NCBI GenBank assembly: GCA_900109485.1
Contig: FOAY01000004.1
Span: 310,001-374,000 of the forward strand
Length of the DNA stretch: 64,000 nt
Origin: Kosakonia sacchari
GTDB taxonomy: Bacteria > Pseudomonadota > Gammaproteobacteria > Enterobacterales > Enterobacteriaceae
Direction of reading: 5' to 3'
This document shows, piece after piece, positions 20,703-30,403 of the stretch. The notes beneath the pieces are model-generated. The model ran no database searches, was not told the origin of the DNA, and worked only from the letters and a program-made list of their open reading frames with translations. How positions within the stretch are numbered: position 1 is the first letter of the stretch; each line of letters starts with the position of its first letter. The translations under genes were made by a program, and so were the position numbers.

Positions 20703-21749
20703 ATGAAAATTTTGGTCATTGGCCCGTCATGGGTGGGCGACATGATGATGTCGCAAAGTCTCTATCGCACGCTCAAAGCGCGCTTTCCCCAGGCGATAAT
20801 CGATGTGATGGCACCCGCGTGGTGCCGTCCTCTTTTATCACGCATGCCGGAAGTCAACGAAGCGATTCCGATGCCATTGGGCCACGGCACGCTGGAAATT
20901 GGCGAGCGCCGCAAGCTGGGCCATCGCCTGCGGGAAAAACGCTATGACCGGGCATACGTCCTGCCAAACTCCTTTAAATCGGCGCTGGTCCCCTTCTTTG
21001 CCAGAATTCCTCATCGTACCGGCTGGCGTGGCGAGATGCGTTATGGCCTGCTGAACGATGCACGGGTACTGGATAAGCAAGCCTGGCCGCTGATGGTCGA
21101 ACGCTACGTCGCGCTGGCCTATGACAAAGGCGTCATGGCCTCGGCGAAAGATTTGCCACAGCCGCTACTGTGGCCGCAGTTGCAGGTCAATGACGGGGAA
21201 AAATCACAAGCCTGTGCCGCGTTTGCACTTTCAGCAGAACGCCCGATGATTGGCTTCTGCCCCGGCGCGGAGTTCGGCCCGGCCAAACGCTGGCCACACT
21301 ATCACTATGCGGAACTGGCAAAGCAGTTGATTGACGAAGGTTATCAGGTGGTGCTGTTCGGCTCCGCGAAAGACCATGAAGCGGGCAATGAGATCCTCGC
21401 CGCGCTGAATATCGAGCAACAAGCCTGGTGCCGCAATCTGGCCGGGGAAACCCAGCTGGAACAAGCCGTGGTGTTGATCGCTGCCTGCAAAGCTGTCGTC
21501 TCCAACGACTCCGGCCTGATGCACGTCGCCGCCGCGCTCAACCGCCCGCTGGTGGCGCTGTATGGCCCAAGCAGCCCGGATTTTACCCCGCCGTTGTCGC
21601 ATAAAGCGCGCGTCATCCGTTTAATTTCCGGCTATCACAAAGTACGTAAAGGCGATGCTGCCGAAGGCTATCACCAGAGCCTGATCGATATTACGCCGCA
21701 ACGCGTACTGGAAGAGTTAAATGCACTGCTGCTGGATGCGGAAGGATAA
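20703..21749 (+). CDS. waaF: ADP-heptose--LPS heptosyltransferase II
   Basis: Adds the second heptose of the LPS inner core. 348 residues, as in E. coli WaaF. A GT9 family enzyme: N-terminal MKILVIGPSWVGDMMMSQSLYR and the C-terminal donor site VVSNDSGLMHVAAALNRPLVALYGPSSP are intact. Two bases after hldD, three before waaC. Confidence 0.97.
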   Translation: MKILVIGPSWVGDMMMSQSLYRTLKARFPQAIIDVMAPAWCRPLLSRMPEVNEAIPMPLGHGTLEIGERRKLGHRLREKRYDRAYVLPNSFKSALVPFFARIPHRTGWRGEMRYGLLNDARVLDKQAWPLMVERYVALAYDKGVMASAKDLPQPLLWPQLQVNDGEKSQACAAFALSAERPMIGFCPGAEFGPAKRWPHYHYAELAKQLIDEGYQVVLFGSAKDHEAGNEILAALNIEQQAWCRNLAGETQLEQAVVLIAACKAVVSNDSGLMHVAAALNRPLVALYGPSSPDFTPPLSHKARVIRLISGYHKVRKGDAAEGYHQSLIDITPQRVLEELNALLLDAEG

Positions 21750-21752
21750 CCG

Positions 21753-22733
21753 ATGCGGGTATTGATCGTGAAAACCTCCTCGATGGGCGATGTGCTGCAT
21801 ACCTTGCCTGCGCTGACAGATGCCATGCAGGCGATTCCTGGGGTTCGCTTTGACTGGGTGGTCGAAGAGGGATTTGCCCAGATCCCCTCCTGGCATTCCG
21901 CCGTCGATCGCGTCATTCCGGTGGCAATCCGCCGCTGGCGTAAAGCCTGGTTTTCCGCGCCCATTGCAGCAGAGCGCAAAGCCTTCCGCGAAGCCGTGCA
22001 GGCTGAACGTTACGATGCCATCATTGATGCGCAGGGATTGGTGAAAAGCGCCGCGCTGGTCACCCGGCTGGCGCACGGAGTGAAACACGGGCTGGACTGG
22101 AGCAGCGCACGCGAGCCGCTGGCAAGCTTGTTTTACAATCGTCGCCACCATATCGCAAAACAGCAACATGCGGTGGAACGTATCCGCGAGCTGTTTGCCA
22201 AAAGCCTCGGTTACGCAAAACCGCAAACCCAGGGCGATTATGCGATTGCGCGCCATTTTGCCGTTGCCGATACAGCACATCCGCCGTACGCCATCTTTTT
22301 GCACGCCACCACCCGCGATGATAAACACTGGCCGGAAAGCCGCTGGCGTGAACTGCTCGAATTAATGCAACCAACCGGTATCCATATTAAACTCCCATGG
22401 GGCGCGGAACATGAACGCCAACGAGCGGAACGCATGGCTGCGGGTTTTGATCATGTTGAAGTTTTGCCTAAACTTTCGCTGGCGCAGGTTGCGGCACAAC
22501 TTGCCGGCGCGCAGACTGTCGTTTCCGTCGATACGGGGCTGAGCCATTTAACGGCCGCGCTCGATCGCCCCAATATCACGCTGTTTGGCCCAACCGATCC
22601 GGGGCTAATTGGCGGATACGGTAAAAATCAGCATCAGGTGGTAAGCCCAACCGGGCGGATGGGAGATATAACAGCGGATGAGATTTTCACGTTTCTTCAG
22701 AACCATCAGCTACTGCGCGACAGAGATGCCTAA
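21753..22733 (+). CDS. waaC: ADP-heptose--LPS heptosyltransferase I
   Basis: Adds the first heptose to Kdo2-lipid A. 326 residues (E. coli 319). GT9 signature at the N-terminus (MRVLIVKTSSMGDVLHTLPA) and the donor-binding motif VVSVDTGLSHLTAALDRPNITLFGPTDP near the C-terminus. It is followed after 3 bp by another GT9 gene, whereas in E. coli waaL follows. Confidence 0.97.
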   Translation: MRVLIVKTSSMGDVLHTLPALTDAMQAIPGVRFDWVVEEGFAQIPSWHSAVDRVIPVAIRRWRKAWFSAPIAAERKAFREAVQAERYDAIIDAQGLVKSAALVTRLAHGVKHGLDWSSAREPLASLFYNRRHHIAKQQHAVERIRELFAKSLGYAKPQTQGDYAIARHFAVADTAHPPYAIFLHATTRDDKHWPESRWRELLELMQPTGIHIKLPWGAEHERQRAERMAAGFDHVEVLPKLSLAQVAAQLAGAQTVVSVDTGLSHLTAALDRPNITLFGPTDPGLIGGYGKNQHQVVSPTGRMGDITADEIFTFLQNHQLLRDRDA

Positions 22734-22736
22734 TCA

Positions 22737-23846
22737 ATGAGTTATATTTTTCTGCTGATTTTATTACTGCCGGTGAAAATCATCGGCAAGCTATTCCGTA
22801 AGAAAACCGGGCGTAATCTGGTCATTCAAACGGCTAAAATCGGCGATTTTGTTAACGTGACACCCTTACTGGCGTACCTGCAGAAAAGTGACGTATTGAT
22901 GAGCAGAAGCGTCAGCATGCTGGCACAGCATGATGAGACCATTGAAACGGCTTTTTTTATTGAGCAGCGCAAACGCAATCTGTGGCAAAAACTGAGTTTC
23001 GCCTGTCATATCATGAACCGCTACGACAATGTTTATCTGCTGCAACCGAATAGCGCAAACCTGTTCTTTGCCGCTGTTTGTAATGCCAGTAATAAGCAGT
23101 TTCTCAGTACTTACGCGCGCAAGTGGTATCACGGAGTTTTCTATGCAACGGCTGATGGCATCGTCGATCATGGAAAAAAGACGTTGTCCGTCACCAATTA
23201 TCTGCAGCTGGCAGACCGTTCACTTTCATGGGAGATGTCTCCCAAGCACGCGACTAAACCGCTCTTCAGGCCTTCTGTCTATCCGGAGATCCTCGATAAA
23301 CCCGGCGTCATTCGTATCGGTATCAGCATTTCCGCAGGTAACAAAGCCAAAACGGTTCCGCCGGTTATCTGGAAACGGATTGTTGATTGCCTGGCAACGT
23401 TACCCTGCGTGTTTTACGTGTTTGGAACGCCGAATGAGCAGTCGTGGATGGATGACATTACCGCAGCCTACGGCAACTTCCCCCATTTCGTTAATATGAT
23501 AGGTAAAGTCTCACTTGAAGAATTACCCTGGGCTATTTCCAAAATGGACTGCTATATCGCTTCGGATTCAGGGAATATTTATATCGCCGATGCGGTTAAT
23601 GTTCCGGTCGTTATGCTGTTCGGGCCGTGTTGCCATTACGAACAACGCCCCTTAGGAAAGACCCTCTTGATTGGTGATGACAAGAATATTTGTTCTTATG
23701 TTTTTGAAACCCAATACTATTTCCCGCAGGATCGTGAGGAATTATTTGCCGTTACCGATACCTCGCTTGATCAGATTGAACAATTCATTCGTGAATTACC
23801 CAAAGCCAGCGCGTTACTAAATGTTCGCGACGCACAAGGTAACTGA
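22737..23846 (+). CDS. Glycosyltransferase family 9 (heptosyltransferase-like), unassigned
   Basis: 369 residues. After a short hydrophobic N-terminus (YIFLLILLLPVKIIG) comes the GT9 motif LVIQTAKIGDFVNVTPLLAYL. A degenerate donor site reads YIASDSGNIYIADAVNVPVVMLFGPC. It probably transfers a heptose or related sugar onto the LPS core. Three bp after waaC in the same operon. Noticeably more AT-rich than waaC, like the two genes after it, which suggests the variable part of the core locus. Which residue it adds cannot be told. Confidence 0.78.
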   Translation: MSYIFLLILLLPVKIIGKLFRKKTGRNLVIQTAKIGDFVNVTPLLAYLQKSDVLMSRSVSMLAQHDETIETAFFIEQRKRNLWQKLSFACHIMNRYDNVYLLQPNSANLFFAAVCNASNKQFLSTYARKWYHGVFYATADGIVDHGKKTLSVTNYLQLADRSLSWEMSPKHATKPLFRPSVYPEILDKPGVIRIGISISAGNKAKTVPPVIWKRIVDCLATLPCVFYVFGTPNEQSWMDDITAAYGNFPHFVNMIGKVSLEELPWAISKMDCYIASDSGNIYIADAVNVPVVMLFGPCCHYEQRPLGKTLLIGDDKNICSYVFETQYYFPQDREELFAVTDTSLDQIEQFIRELPKASALLNVRDAQGN

Positions 23847-23850
23847 TTCT

Positions 23851-24759
23851 ATGGCTTTTCTTAGCATCATCATCGCAGCACATAACGCTGAAAAAACACT
23901 TACCGCGACCCTTGAAAGCCTGCTGGCAGCAATTGATACCTGTGCTCAAGAGCTTGAAGTTATTATTTTTAACGACAGTTCAGAAGATGCAACGCAAACC
24001 ATTATTGATGCGTGGAAGGATAAATTACCGCACGTTATTAGCCGTCAAGTAAGCTACCGCAATGTCGGCCAGGTTCGTCATAGTGCCGTTTCCCTGGCCT
24101 CAGGTGAATACATCACCATGCTCGATAGTGATGACCAGTTAAAACCAAATAGCCTGCGTGATGCGGTGGATTTCCTCAAAGCGCAGCAGCCAGATATGCT
24201 ATTGACGCGTTTGCTTGAGATCCGCGATACCAGCAAAATTTCCACCACATGGCAGGGTTTTAATCCAATACCGTTATCAACCCATGATGCTGTGCGACGT
24301 TTTCTGCTCCATAAGGATTTTCAGGCACATCTTATTGGGCAGTTTATACGCCGGGAGCTCTATAACAGCAATCCCATTCCTTCAATGATTTGTTATGAAG
24401 ATTTTGCTGTCTTTCCCGGGATGTTGATGCAGGCTCAGAAAATATTTTATCAGCGTCAGGGATATTATTATTACATTAAACGTAACGACAGCCTCTCCAG
24501 CACCCTGAGCGCCAGCAAAATTGCGCCGCTTATTGAGTGTACGTTAGAGATGGAAAAAACCTTTCCACGTCAATTCCGGCACCTGGTGAATTGCCACTGG
24601 TTTGATATTTACAGTAATCATAAAAAATATCTTACTGATAAACAGTTGCTCATAGTCAGGCAGCGCGTCAGCGAGCTTTATTCGCTTTCATTTTATCTGT
24701 CCAGCGATGTTCGTTTCAGCTATAAAAAAAGGGTCATTGAGGCACTATGGAAAAAGTAA
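23851..24759 (+). CDS. Glycosyltransferase family 2, LPS core, unassigned
   Basis: 302 residues from ATG 23851 (MAFLSIIIAAHNAEKTL), with AAGG upstream; an in-frame ATG at 23821 would overlap the previous gene. GT-A/GT2 signatures: FNDSSEDATQ after the first beta-alpha unit and the metal-binding MLDSDDQLKPNSL (about 90). No membrane helices, so a cytoplasmic transferase acting on the growing core. It overlaps waaL by 13 bases. Possibly related to capsule or core GT2 enzymes of Klebsiella; the sugar is unknown. Confidence 0.78.
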   Translation: MAFLSIIIAAHNAEKTLTATLESLLAAIDTCAQELEVIIFNDSSEDATQTIIDAWKDKLPHVISRQVSYRNVGQVRHSAVSLASGEYITMLDSDDQLKPNSLRDAVDFLKAQQPDMLLTRLLEIRDTSKISTTWQGFNPIPLSTHDAVRRFLLHKDFQAHLIGQFIRRELYNSNPIPSMICYEDFAVFPGMLMQAQKIFYQRQGYYYYIKRNDSLSSTLSASKIAPLIECTLEMEKTFPRQFRHLVNCHWFDIYSNHKKYLTDKQLLIVRQRVSELYSLSFYLSSDVRFSYKKRVIEALWKK

Positions 24760-25955
24760 GACTACGGCTTTATCAGTTCACACTTGTTTTAGCATTTGCC
24801 TCGGTGGCACTTGCCCTTGTCAATTCAGGCATGCAGAGACAATGCTTTTATATTGCCGTATACGCCAGCATTATCGGCTTACTTTTTGAATACAAACGAA
24901 TTTCCCTTCGTCCTTTTAGTATCGCACTGCCAATTTTACTTATCGGCGTGTTAAATCTGGCATGGTATTTCATTTATGAGTACCAGACGGAAGGCATTAA
25001 CAAATATAGCGACTACCTTGGCGCCAGCAAAAAGCTGATGCTGGCAAGCTTGTTAGTTTTCTATATTGACCGATTTAAGTACTACGTAACCAAAGAGAAC
25101 TTTCAGAAATATTTTCTGATCGCCACCGCTACGGGTTTTACGCTGGCAACGGCTTACGGGCTGTGGCAAGCCTCACAGAGAGTGGATCGCGTTATGATGG
25201 CGATTGATCGCGCGACCGTGGCCGCCTATGTATATTCCGTTCTTTCGTTGGCCTTCGTTTATAGCCTCTATTTGCAGCAAAGTGTAAAACTCTACGTGCT
25301 GGCCGGCATCACTATTTTGCTTTCCTGGTTCATTATTCTGCTGACCGGTACGCGAGCGGCTATGGGGCTGTATTTAATACTGGCCATTGTGTTGACGCTT
25401 TACCATTTCCGTAAATTCCATCTTAAATCCATGGTGGTATTTTGCTGCATCGTAGCGGGTATTTTTCTCGTAAGCTATAAGCCGTTAATTGCGCCGAAAG
25501 TAGCCCAAACGCAAGTTGAAATTGAAAAATACCAGCAAGGGCAGGATCGCACTTCACTCGGCGCTCGTTTCTCCATGTGGATTATTGGCGTACAAAACGG
25601 CCTTGCACATCCATTAGGGCAGTCCATCGAGAGCCGTGAAATCTGGTCGCAAAATTACGTCAACGATGGGCATCCGCATCTTGCGGCCTCACTTGAATAC
25701 ATCAGGATTCATTTGCACAATGAATTTATCGAGAAGTACTCGCTTCAGGGTATCCCGGGGCTGCTGCTGCTCTTGTTCTTCTTTATTTCGCTGATTTCTT
25801 ACGCCATCCGCAATAATAACGGGCTGCTGCTGGTGACAGTGCTGCTTTTGCTACTGTACGGAATGACTGACGTCATCCTCCTGAGTTCGGAGGCGGTGCT
25901 CTTCTTTATGGTCATCTTTGCGCTGGCCACATCCTTTTCGCGAAGGGAAGCGTGA
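24747..25955 (+). CDS. waaL: O-antigen ligase
   Basis: Inner-membrane enzyme joining O-polysaccharide to the finished lipid A-core at the periplasmic face. 402 residues, polytopic (about ten or more hydrophobic segments). It carries the Wzy_C/WaaL hallmarks: a conserved Arg in LTGTRAAMGLYL before the large periplasmic loop and the His in IRIHLHNEFIEKYSLQGIPGL. Last gene of the hldD operon, ending in a bidirectional terminator. Ligases differ greatly between core types, so the name rests on topology, motifs and position. Confidence 0.88.
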   Translation: MEKVRLRLYQFTLVLAFASVALALVNSGMQRQCFYIAVYASIIGLLFEYKRISLRPFSIALPILLIGVLNLAWYFIYEYQTEGINKYSDYLGASKKLMLASLLVFYIDRFKYYVTKENFQKYFLIATATGFTLATAYGLWQASQRVDRVMMAIDRATVAAYVYSVLSLAFVYSLYLQQSVKLYVLAGITILLSWFIILLTGTRAAMGLYLILAIVLTLYHFRKFHLKSMVVFCCIVAGIFLVSYKPLIAPKVAQTQVEIEKYQQGQDRTSLGARFSMWIIGVQNGLAHPLGQSIESREIWSQNYVNDGHPHLAASLEYIRIHLHNEFIEKYSLQGIPGLLLLLFFFISLISYAIRNNNGLLLVTVLLLLLYGMTDVILLSSEAVLFFMVIFALATSFSRREA

Positions 25956-25958
25956 CGA

Positions 25959-25994
25959 TAAAAAAATGCCCGATAAATCGGGCATTTTTTATTT
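25959..25994. terminator. Bidirectional terminator between waaL and the deacetylase gene
   Basis: AAAAAATGCCCGA-TAAA-TCGGGCATTTTTT is a symmetrical hairpin with a T run on both strands. It lies between the convergent waaL and deacetylase genes and its right edge touches the deacetylase stop codon. Confidence 0.92.
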
Positions 25995-26942
25995 CTGCTG
26001 CTGATAAAACCCGGCCAGCGTCATACCTTGTGTTCTGGCAGCCAGCCACTCAAACAGCTCTTCAAGATCCCGATACAGCCCCTCAATCGCGGCTTCATCC
26101 TTAAAGGTTGGGCTGCCGCCCGGCATAAATTCTGATGAATGCAGCATAAATTCGACGTATCCATTCCCTTGCGCCAGACATTTTTGCGCAACATCAATCA
26201 TCTGTGCTGTATTCCCGCCGGAAGGGCGTAGCCAGTTCACCGAAGGCGAACGGTATTTGCCGCGCAACCGATCGTAGCTCTGCTTAATCACGTTGAGCCA
26301 CGCGGGATGCTTATATTGAATGCTCATCGGAACCTCAAGCAGAGAACTGGTTCCGGGCTTAGAAATATCATCAACATCAAGGAAATAAGCATGCTGCGGG
26401 AAGTGCTGGTAATCCGTACCACCCGAACCTTGCGGCGCGCCTTTCGCATTACGCCAGTTAACACGAGGTGTAACTGAACAGTCTACCTGGTAGCCCAGTT
26501 CGATAAGCAATTTCGCGTAGCGGCTGTCGAACGCCCAGCGCCCGGCGCGATGACTCAACATTTTGGTGTTGAATGTATCCTCAAGTAACTGCGTCATAAA
26601 ACAGACTTTTTCACGCAATACTGCCGAGGGATATTCAATCAGATAGGGCTGCCAGCGCCAGTCATCGCCCGTTAAATCATGATCCGGGGGGCTATTCCAT
26701 GCATGAAGGTGCATCCCAACCTCCCCTTCCCCCCGCGCGATGACATCTTTCGCGAACTCAACAAACGCCGGATCGGTTGCCATTTCATAATTGGTTAGCC
26801 AGACAGGTTTAAACCCGAAACGCTCACACAATGACTGGAAACGTGCCAGATACCGCGCGTTCTCCGTTTTGATCTCGCGGCGATTTTGCCAGAGGTTATC
26901 ACCCTCTGTATCAATCGTGATGATAAACGCCGGTTTATCCAT
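25989..26942 (-). CDS. Polysaccharide deacetylase family protein (WabN/WalW-like)
   Basis: 317 residues from ATG 26942 (MDKPAFIITIDTEGDNLW). This is a NodB/PgdA-like deacetylase: the metal/catalytic Asp motif TIDTEGD at residues 9-15, the His motif VGMHLHAWNSP, the SHRAGRWAFD motif, and a late FMLHSSEFM. In Klebsiella the core-locus enzyme WabN removes acetyl from core GlcNAc to give GlcN. With wabH present nearby, the same job is likely here, but I cannot separate WabN from the WalW type. It lies antisense between the two forward core operons. Upstream in-frame ATGs exist but lack family sequence. Confidence 0.72.
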   Translation of the reverse strand: MDKPAFIITIDTEGDNLWQNRREIKTENARYLARFQSLCERFGFKPVWLTNYEMATDPAFVEFAKDVIARGEGEVGMHLHAWNSPPDHDLTGDDWRWQPYLIEYPSAVLREKVCFMTQLLEDTFNTKMLSHRAGRWAFDSRYAKLLIELGYQVDCSVTPRVNWRNAKGAPQGSGGTDYQHFPQHAYFLDVDDISKPGTSSLLEVPMSIQYKHPAWLNVIKQSYDRLRGKYRSPSVNWLRPSGGNTAQMIDVAQKCLAQGNGYVEFMLHSSEFMPGGSPTFKDEAAIEGLYRDLEELFEWLAARTQGMTLAGFYQQQK

Positions 26943-27095
26943 ATTTAGCCCAGGTAAAATAAAGGTCAGCGCTATGTTACGCACTCTCATCACAATGAGT
27001 AAACCCTTAGAGATAAAATCCTGACGGCATGGAGAAAGAGTGCAAGACAACATCAGGTCTATTAGAATTGCAGGCAGGTTGTTGCCGATAAGACG

Positions 27096-28163
27096 ATGAT
27101 GAATAACATACTGAATACGCCTGATTTACGCATTTTATTGATTAAACTTCGTCATCATGGCGACATGTTGCTGACGACTCCGGTGATAAATTCGCTTCGC
27201 CAGCGCTTGCCGAATGCGCAAATTGATGTCCTGCTATACGAAGAAACACGCGACATGCTGGCAGCGCACCCGGCGATTAATACGATTTATGGTATCGATC
27301 GCAAATGGAAGCAACTTGGTACGCTCAAACATTTGCAAAAAGAGTGGCAGTTACTGTGCGCCCTCAGGGCCCGCCAATATCATCTGGTGATAAACCTTGC
27401 CGATCAATGGCGCAGCGCTATCGTTACCCGCTTTACCGGCGCACCGGTTCGTCTCGGCTTCGGCTTCAATAAGCGTAAAAACGCCTTTTGGCGCTTTTGT
27501 CATACCGAACTGGTTTCCGTTGCAAACCACAATGCGCTGCATACCGTTGAGCAGAATTTATCTATTCTTTCTCCCCTATCGGTTCCTCCCGTCTCAACGG
27601 TGACGATGAGTTACAGCGCAGATGACTGGAATTTCGCCCGGCAACAGCTGACAGCACAAGGCATCAGCGATCGCTATATCGTCATTCAGCCAACATCACG
27701 CTGGTTCTTCAAGTGCTGGGATGAGAACAAAATGGCGCAAACTATCACGGCGCTGCGGCAGGAAGGCCATACCATTGTGTTGACGGCCGGACCGGATAAA
27801 AAAGAGCTGTCGATGGTTGACAGGATCCTCAGCGCATCGCCGCAGACCGGCGTTATCTCGCTGGCAGGCAAGCTCTCGCTGCGCCAGCTTGCGTCGCTTA
27901 TCGATCATGCCGACCTGTTTATCGGCGTTGATTCTGTGCCCATGCATATGGCCGCAGCATTGCAAACGCCCTGCGTTGCGCTTTTCGGCCCGTCAAAACT
28001 CACTTTCTGGTCGCCTTGGCAGGTCAATGGTGAAGTTATCTGGGCGGGTGATTTTGGACCGCTTCCCGATCCTGACGCCGTTGATACCAAAACCAGTGAA
28101 CGTTATCTCGACGCCATCCCCGTTGATGCGGTTGTCGATGCAGCGAAGAGGTGTCTGGCATGA
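27096..28163 (+). CDS. waaQ: LPS heptosyltransferase III
   Basis: Adds the branch heptose (HepIII) to HepII. 355 residues; GT9 N-terminus RILLIKLRHHGDMLLTTPVINSL and the WaaQ-typical VIQPTSRWFFKCWDE, with donor site FIGVDSVPMHMAAALQTPCVALFGPS. Opens the second forward core operon, 153 bp from the divergent deacetylase start. Two tandem ATGs (27096, 27099) are possible starts, with only a weak ribosome-binding site. I saw no JUMPstart/ops element (GGCGGTAG) in the gap, unlike E. coli. Its stop overlaps wabG. Confidence 0.93.
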   Translation: MMNNILNTPDLRILLIKLRHHGDMLLTTPVINSLRQRLPNAQIDVLLYEETRDMLAAHPAINTIYGIDRKWKQLGTLKHLQKEWQLLCALRARQYHLVINLADQWRSAIVTRFTGAPVRLGFGFNKRKNAFWRFCHTELVSVANHNALHTVEQNLSILSPLSVPPVSTVTMSYSADDWNFARQQLTAQGISDRYIVIQPTSRWFFKCWDENKMAQTITALRQEGHTIVLTAGPDKKELSMVDRILSASPQTGVISLAGKLSLRQLASLIDHADLFIGVDSVPMHMAAALQTPCVALFGPSKLTFWSPWQVNGEVIWAGDFGPLPDPDAVDTKTSERYLDAIPVDAVVDAAKRCLA

Positions 28164-29287
28164 AACGTCATCGTCTGGCTATTGTTCGTCAAAAATATCG
28201 GCCTGATGGCGGGGCGGAGCGCTTTGTTTCCCGTGCGCTCATGGCGCTGGGTAATCAGGATCTGGAATTAAACGTCATCACCCGCGAATGGCAAGGGGAA
28301 CGCCAGGACGACTGGCACATCCATATTTGCAATCCCGCCAAATGGGGGCGTATTAGCCGGGAAAGGGGCTTTGCTAACGCTGCACGCGCGCTATGGCAGG
28401 AGCAGCAATTTGATATCGTTCAGAGTCACGAGCGTATTGCGGGTTGCGATATCTATCGCGCCGGCGACGGCGTGCATCAACGTTGGCTCCGGCAGCGTTC
28501 GCGTATTCTTCCCGGTTGGCGTGCAAAAATGCTGATGCATGACCACTATCACCGCTATGTCATGCACGCCGAACGCGAAATGTATCAATCGCCAGAGCTG
28601 AAAGCGGTCATCTGCAATGCGGAGATGATTAAGCGAGAAATCATAGAAGACTTTTCTGTTGACGCAAAAAAGATTCATGTCATTTATAATTCAATAGATT
28701 CCAGCCGTTTCATTCCGGCGGAGAGCGCGCAGCGTGCAGCATTGCGCCAGCAGTATGGGCTTCCTGCGGCTGCCACTGTTTTTTGCTTTGTTGGCTCGGG
28801 TTTTGAACGAAAAGGCCTCACTGCAGCGATTGAGGCGATAGCAGGGACTACGGCTTATCTGATTGTCATAGGCCAGGATAAAGCAGAAAAGCGTTATCAG
28901 GCGCTTGCCCAGTCACTGGGTTGTAAAGAACGGATCCGGTTTATGGGTATGCAAAAAGAGACGTTGCCTTTTTATCAAGTTTGCGATGGCCTGTTGCTAC
29001 CAACGTTGTATGATCCTTTCCCAAACGTCATTCTGGAAGCGATGGCATGCGGGTTACCCGTCATCACGTCGAATAGCTGCGGTGGAGCGGAATTTATAGA
29101 GCAAGGAAGTAATGGTTTCTTCTGTGATGCCCTTGATATCGGCAAGTTAAGAGAGGCTGTGATGGCCATTCCATCACTGGAAAAGAGTAATGAAATGGGC
29201 AGGAAAGCCCGCGATAAGGTTAAGGACTCAACCTCAGGAAAGCTGTCAAGCCAGCTAATTTCGCTTTATCAAAATATTCTGGATTAA
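28160..29287 (+). CDS. wabG: LPS core galacturonosyltransferase WabG
   Basis: In Klebsiella WabG adds GalA to HepII, the first outer-core step. 375 residues from ATG 28160 (MKRHRLAIVRQKYRPDGGAERFVSRAL), which overlaps the waaQ stop and has GAAGAGG at good distance; a GTG at 28151 is less likely. GT4/GT-B fold: FVGSGFERKG and YDPFPNVILEAMACGLPV. The N-terminus and QSHERIAGCDIYRAGDGVH match my memory of Klebsiella WabG and differ clearly from E. coli WaaG. Confidence 0.9.
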   Translation: MKRHRLAIVRQKYRPDGGAERFVSRALMALGNQDLELNVITREWQGERQDDWHIHICNPAKWGRISRERGFANAARALWQEQQFDIVQSHERIAGCDIYRAGDGVHQRWLRQRSRILPGWRAKMLMHDHYHRYVMHAEREMYQSPELKAVICNAEMIKREIIEDFSVDAKKIHVIYNSIDSSRFIPAESAQRAALRQQYGLPAAATVFCFVGSGFERKGLTAAIEAIAGTTAYLIVIGQDKAEKRYQALAQSLGCKERIRFMGMQKETLPFYQVCDGLLLPTLYDPFPNVILEAMACGLPVITSNSCGGAEFIEQGSNGFFCDALDIGKLREAVMAIPSLEKSNEMGRKARDKVKDSTSGKLSSQLISLYQNILD

Positions 29288-29288
29288 T

Positions 29289-30392
29289 ATGCGCATCCTG
29301 ATGATTATTGATGGCTTACCCGGTGGAGGCGCAGAAAAAACCGTCCTCACGCTCTCCAGCGGCTTAGTGGAAATGGGACACCAGGTCTCGCTTTTCTCAC
29401 TGCGTAAAGTGTGCGATTACCCCATCCCCGAAGGTGTGGATTTCCAGGTAATTCAGGATAAATGCAAAAAACCCTGGCGCAAGCTTACAGAGATCCCGCG
29501 TCGGGCAAAGCTGTTAGATGACGCGATTACTACGGCAGAACGCAGCGGAAAGTTTGATATTATTTTTTCCCATCTGCATAAAACCGACCGTATTGTCGCC
29601 CATAGCCGCGCGCTTGATCGCGACAAAGTCTGGTTTTGTATTCACGGCATGTTCTCGTTTTCCTATCTTTGCCACCGCCGTGGGTTTTCCCGCTGGTTTA
29701 AGCATCTGAAGATTCGGCACACCTACGAAAACCGCAATGTGGTGGCCGTCTCGTCAGCCGTGCTGCACGATCTTACCGACACGCTGGCCATCCCTCTGCG
29801 TCGCAGCGAGGTTATCCATAACCCCTTCGATATTGAAGCTATCCAGGAACTGGCCGAACAGCCGTTTGAAATGCAGGGGCAGGACTACCTGATTCACGTT
29901 GGACGTTTCCACGAACACAAAAGGCACGACCGCTTGCTGCGCGCTTATGCGCTTAGCAAAATCGAGGCGCCTTTAGTGATGATGGGTAACGGCTCAGAGG
30001 CAAAAATCGCCCAGTTAAAGGCGCTTGCCGGTAGCCTCGGAATCGCTGACAGGGTGGTGTTTCGTTCATTTGTACCTAATCCCTATCCCTGGATCAAAGG
30101 CGCCCGCCTCTTAGTGTTAAGCTCGGACTGCGAAGGATTTGGTAATGTTCTGGTCGAGGCGATTATCTGCCAGACACCACCGGTCAGCACTAACTGCCCA
30201 GGTGGGCCGGCGGAGATTTTGACGGGGCCACTTGCTCGCGGCCTGAGCGGCCTGAGCGACGAGTCGCTGGCAAAAACGTTATCCGATATGTATGCCAATA
30301 CTTCCCATGGAATAGATGGCGAGAAAATTTCATCTTACGGTATCAACGCGATTTGCCAGCAGTATCTTGCTCTGGCGGAAAATAATAAGTAA
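29289..30392 (+). CDS. wabH: LPS core glycosyltransferase WabH (GlcNAc transferase)
   Basis: In Klebsiella WabH transfers GlcNAc to the core GalA, and WabN then deacetylates it. 367 residues, GT4: N-terminus MRILMIIDGLPGGGAEKTVLTLS, donor domain IHVGRFHEHKRHDRLLRAY and SSDCEGFGNVLVEAI. It starts one base after the wabG stop and lies 11 bp before the next gene. The assignment rests on sequence type, position after wabG and the presence of a deacetylase in the locus. Confidence 0.82.
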   Translation: MRILMIIDGLPGGGAEKTVLTLSSGLVEMGHQVSLFSLRKVCDYPIPEGVDFQVIQDKCKKPWRKLTEIPRRAKLLDDAITTAERSGKFDIIFSHLHKTDRIVAHSRALDRDKVWFCIHGMFSFSYLCHRRGFSRWFKHLKIRHTYENRNVVAVSSAVLHDLTDTLAIPLRRSEVIHNPFDIEAIQELAEQPFEMQGQDYLIHVGRFHEHKRHDRLLRAYALSKIEAPLVMMGNGSEAKIAQLKALAGSLGIADRVVFRSFVPNPYPWIKGARLLVLSSDCEGFGNVLVEAIICQTPPVSTNCPGGPAEILTGPLARGLSGLSDESLAKTLSDMYANTSHGIDGEKISSYGINAICQQYLALAENNK

Positions 30393-30403
30393 TCAGGTTT
30401 CTT

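Noticed and set aside
26943-27095. JUMPstart/ops element and RirA-like leader before waaQ
   Set aside because: No GGCGGTAG core or related motif in the 153-bp gap, unlike E. coli waaQ.
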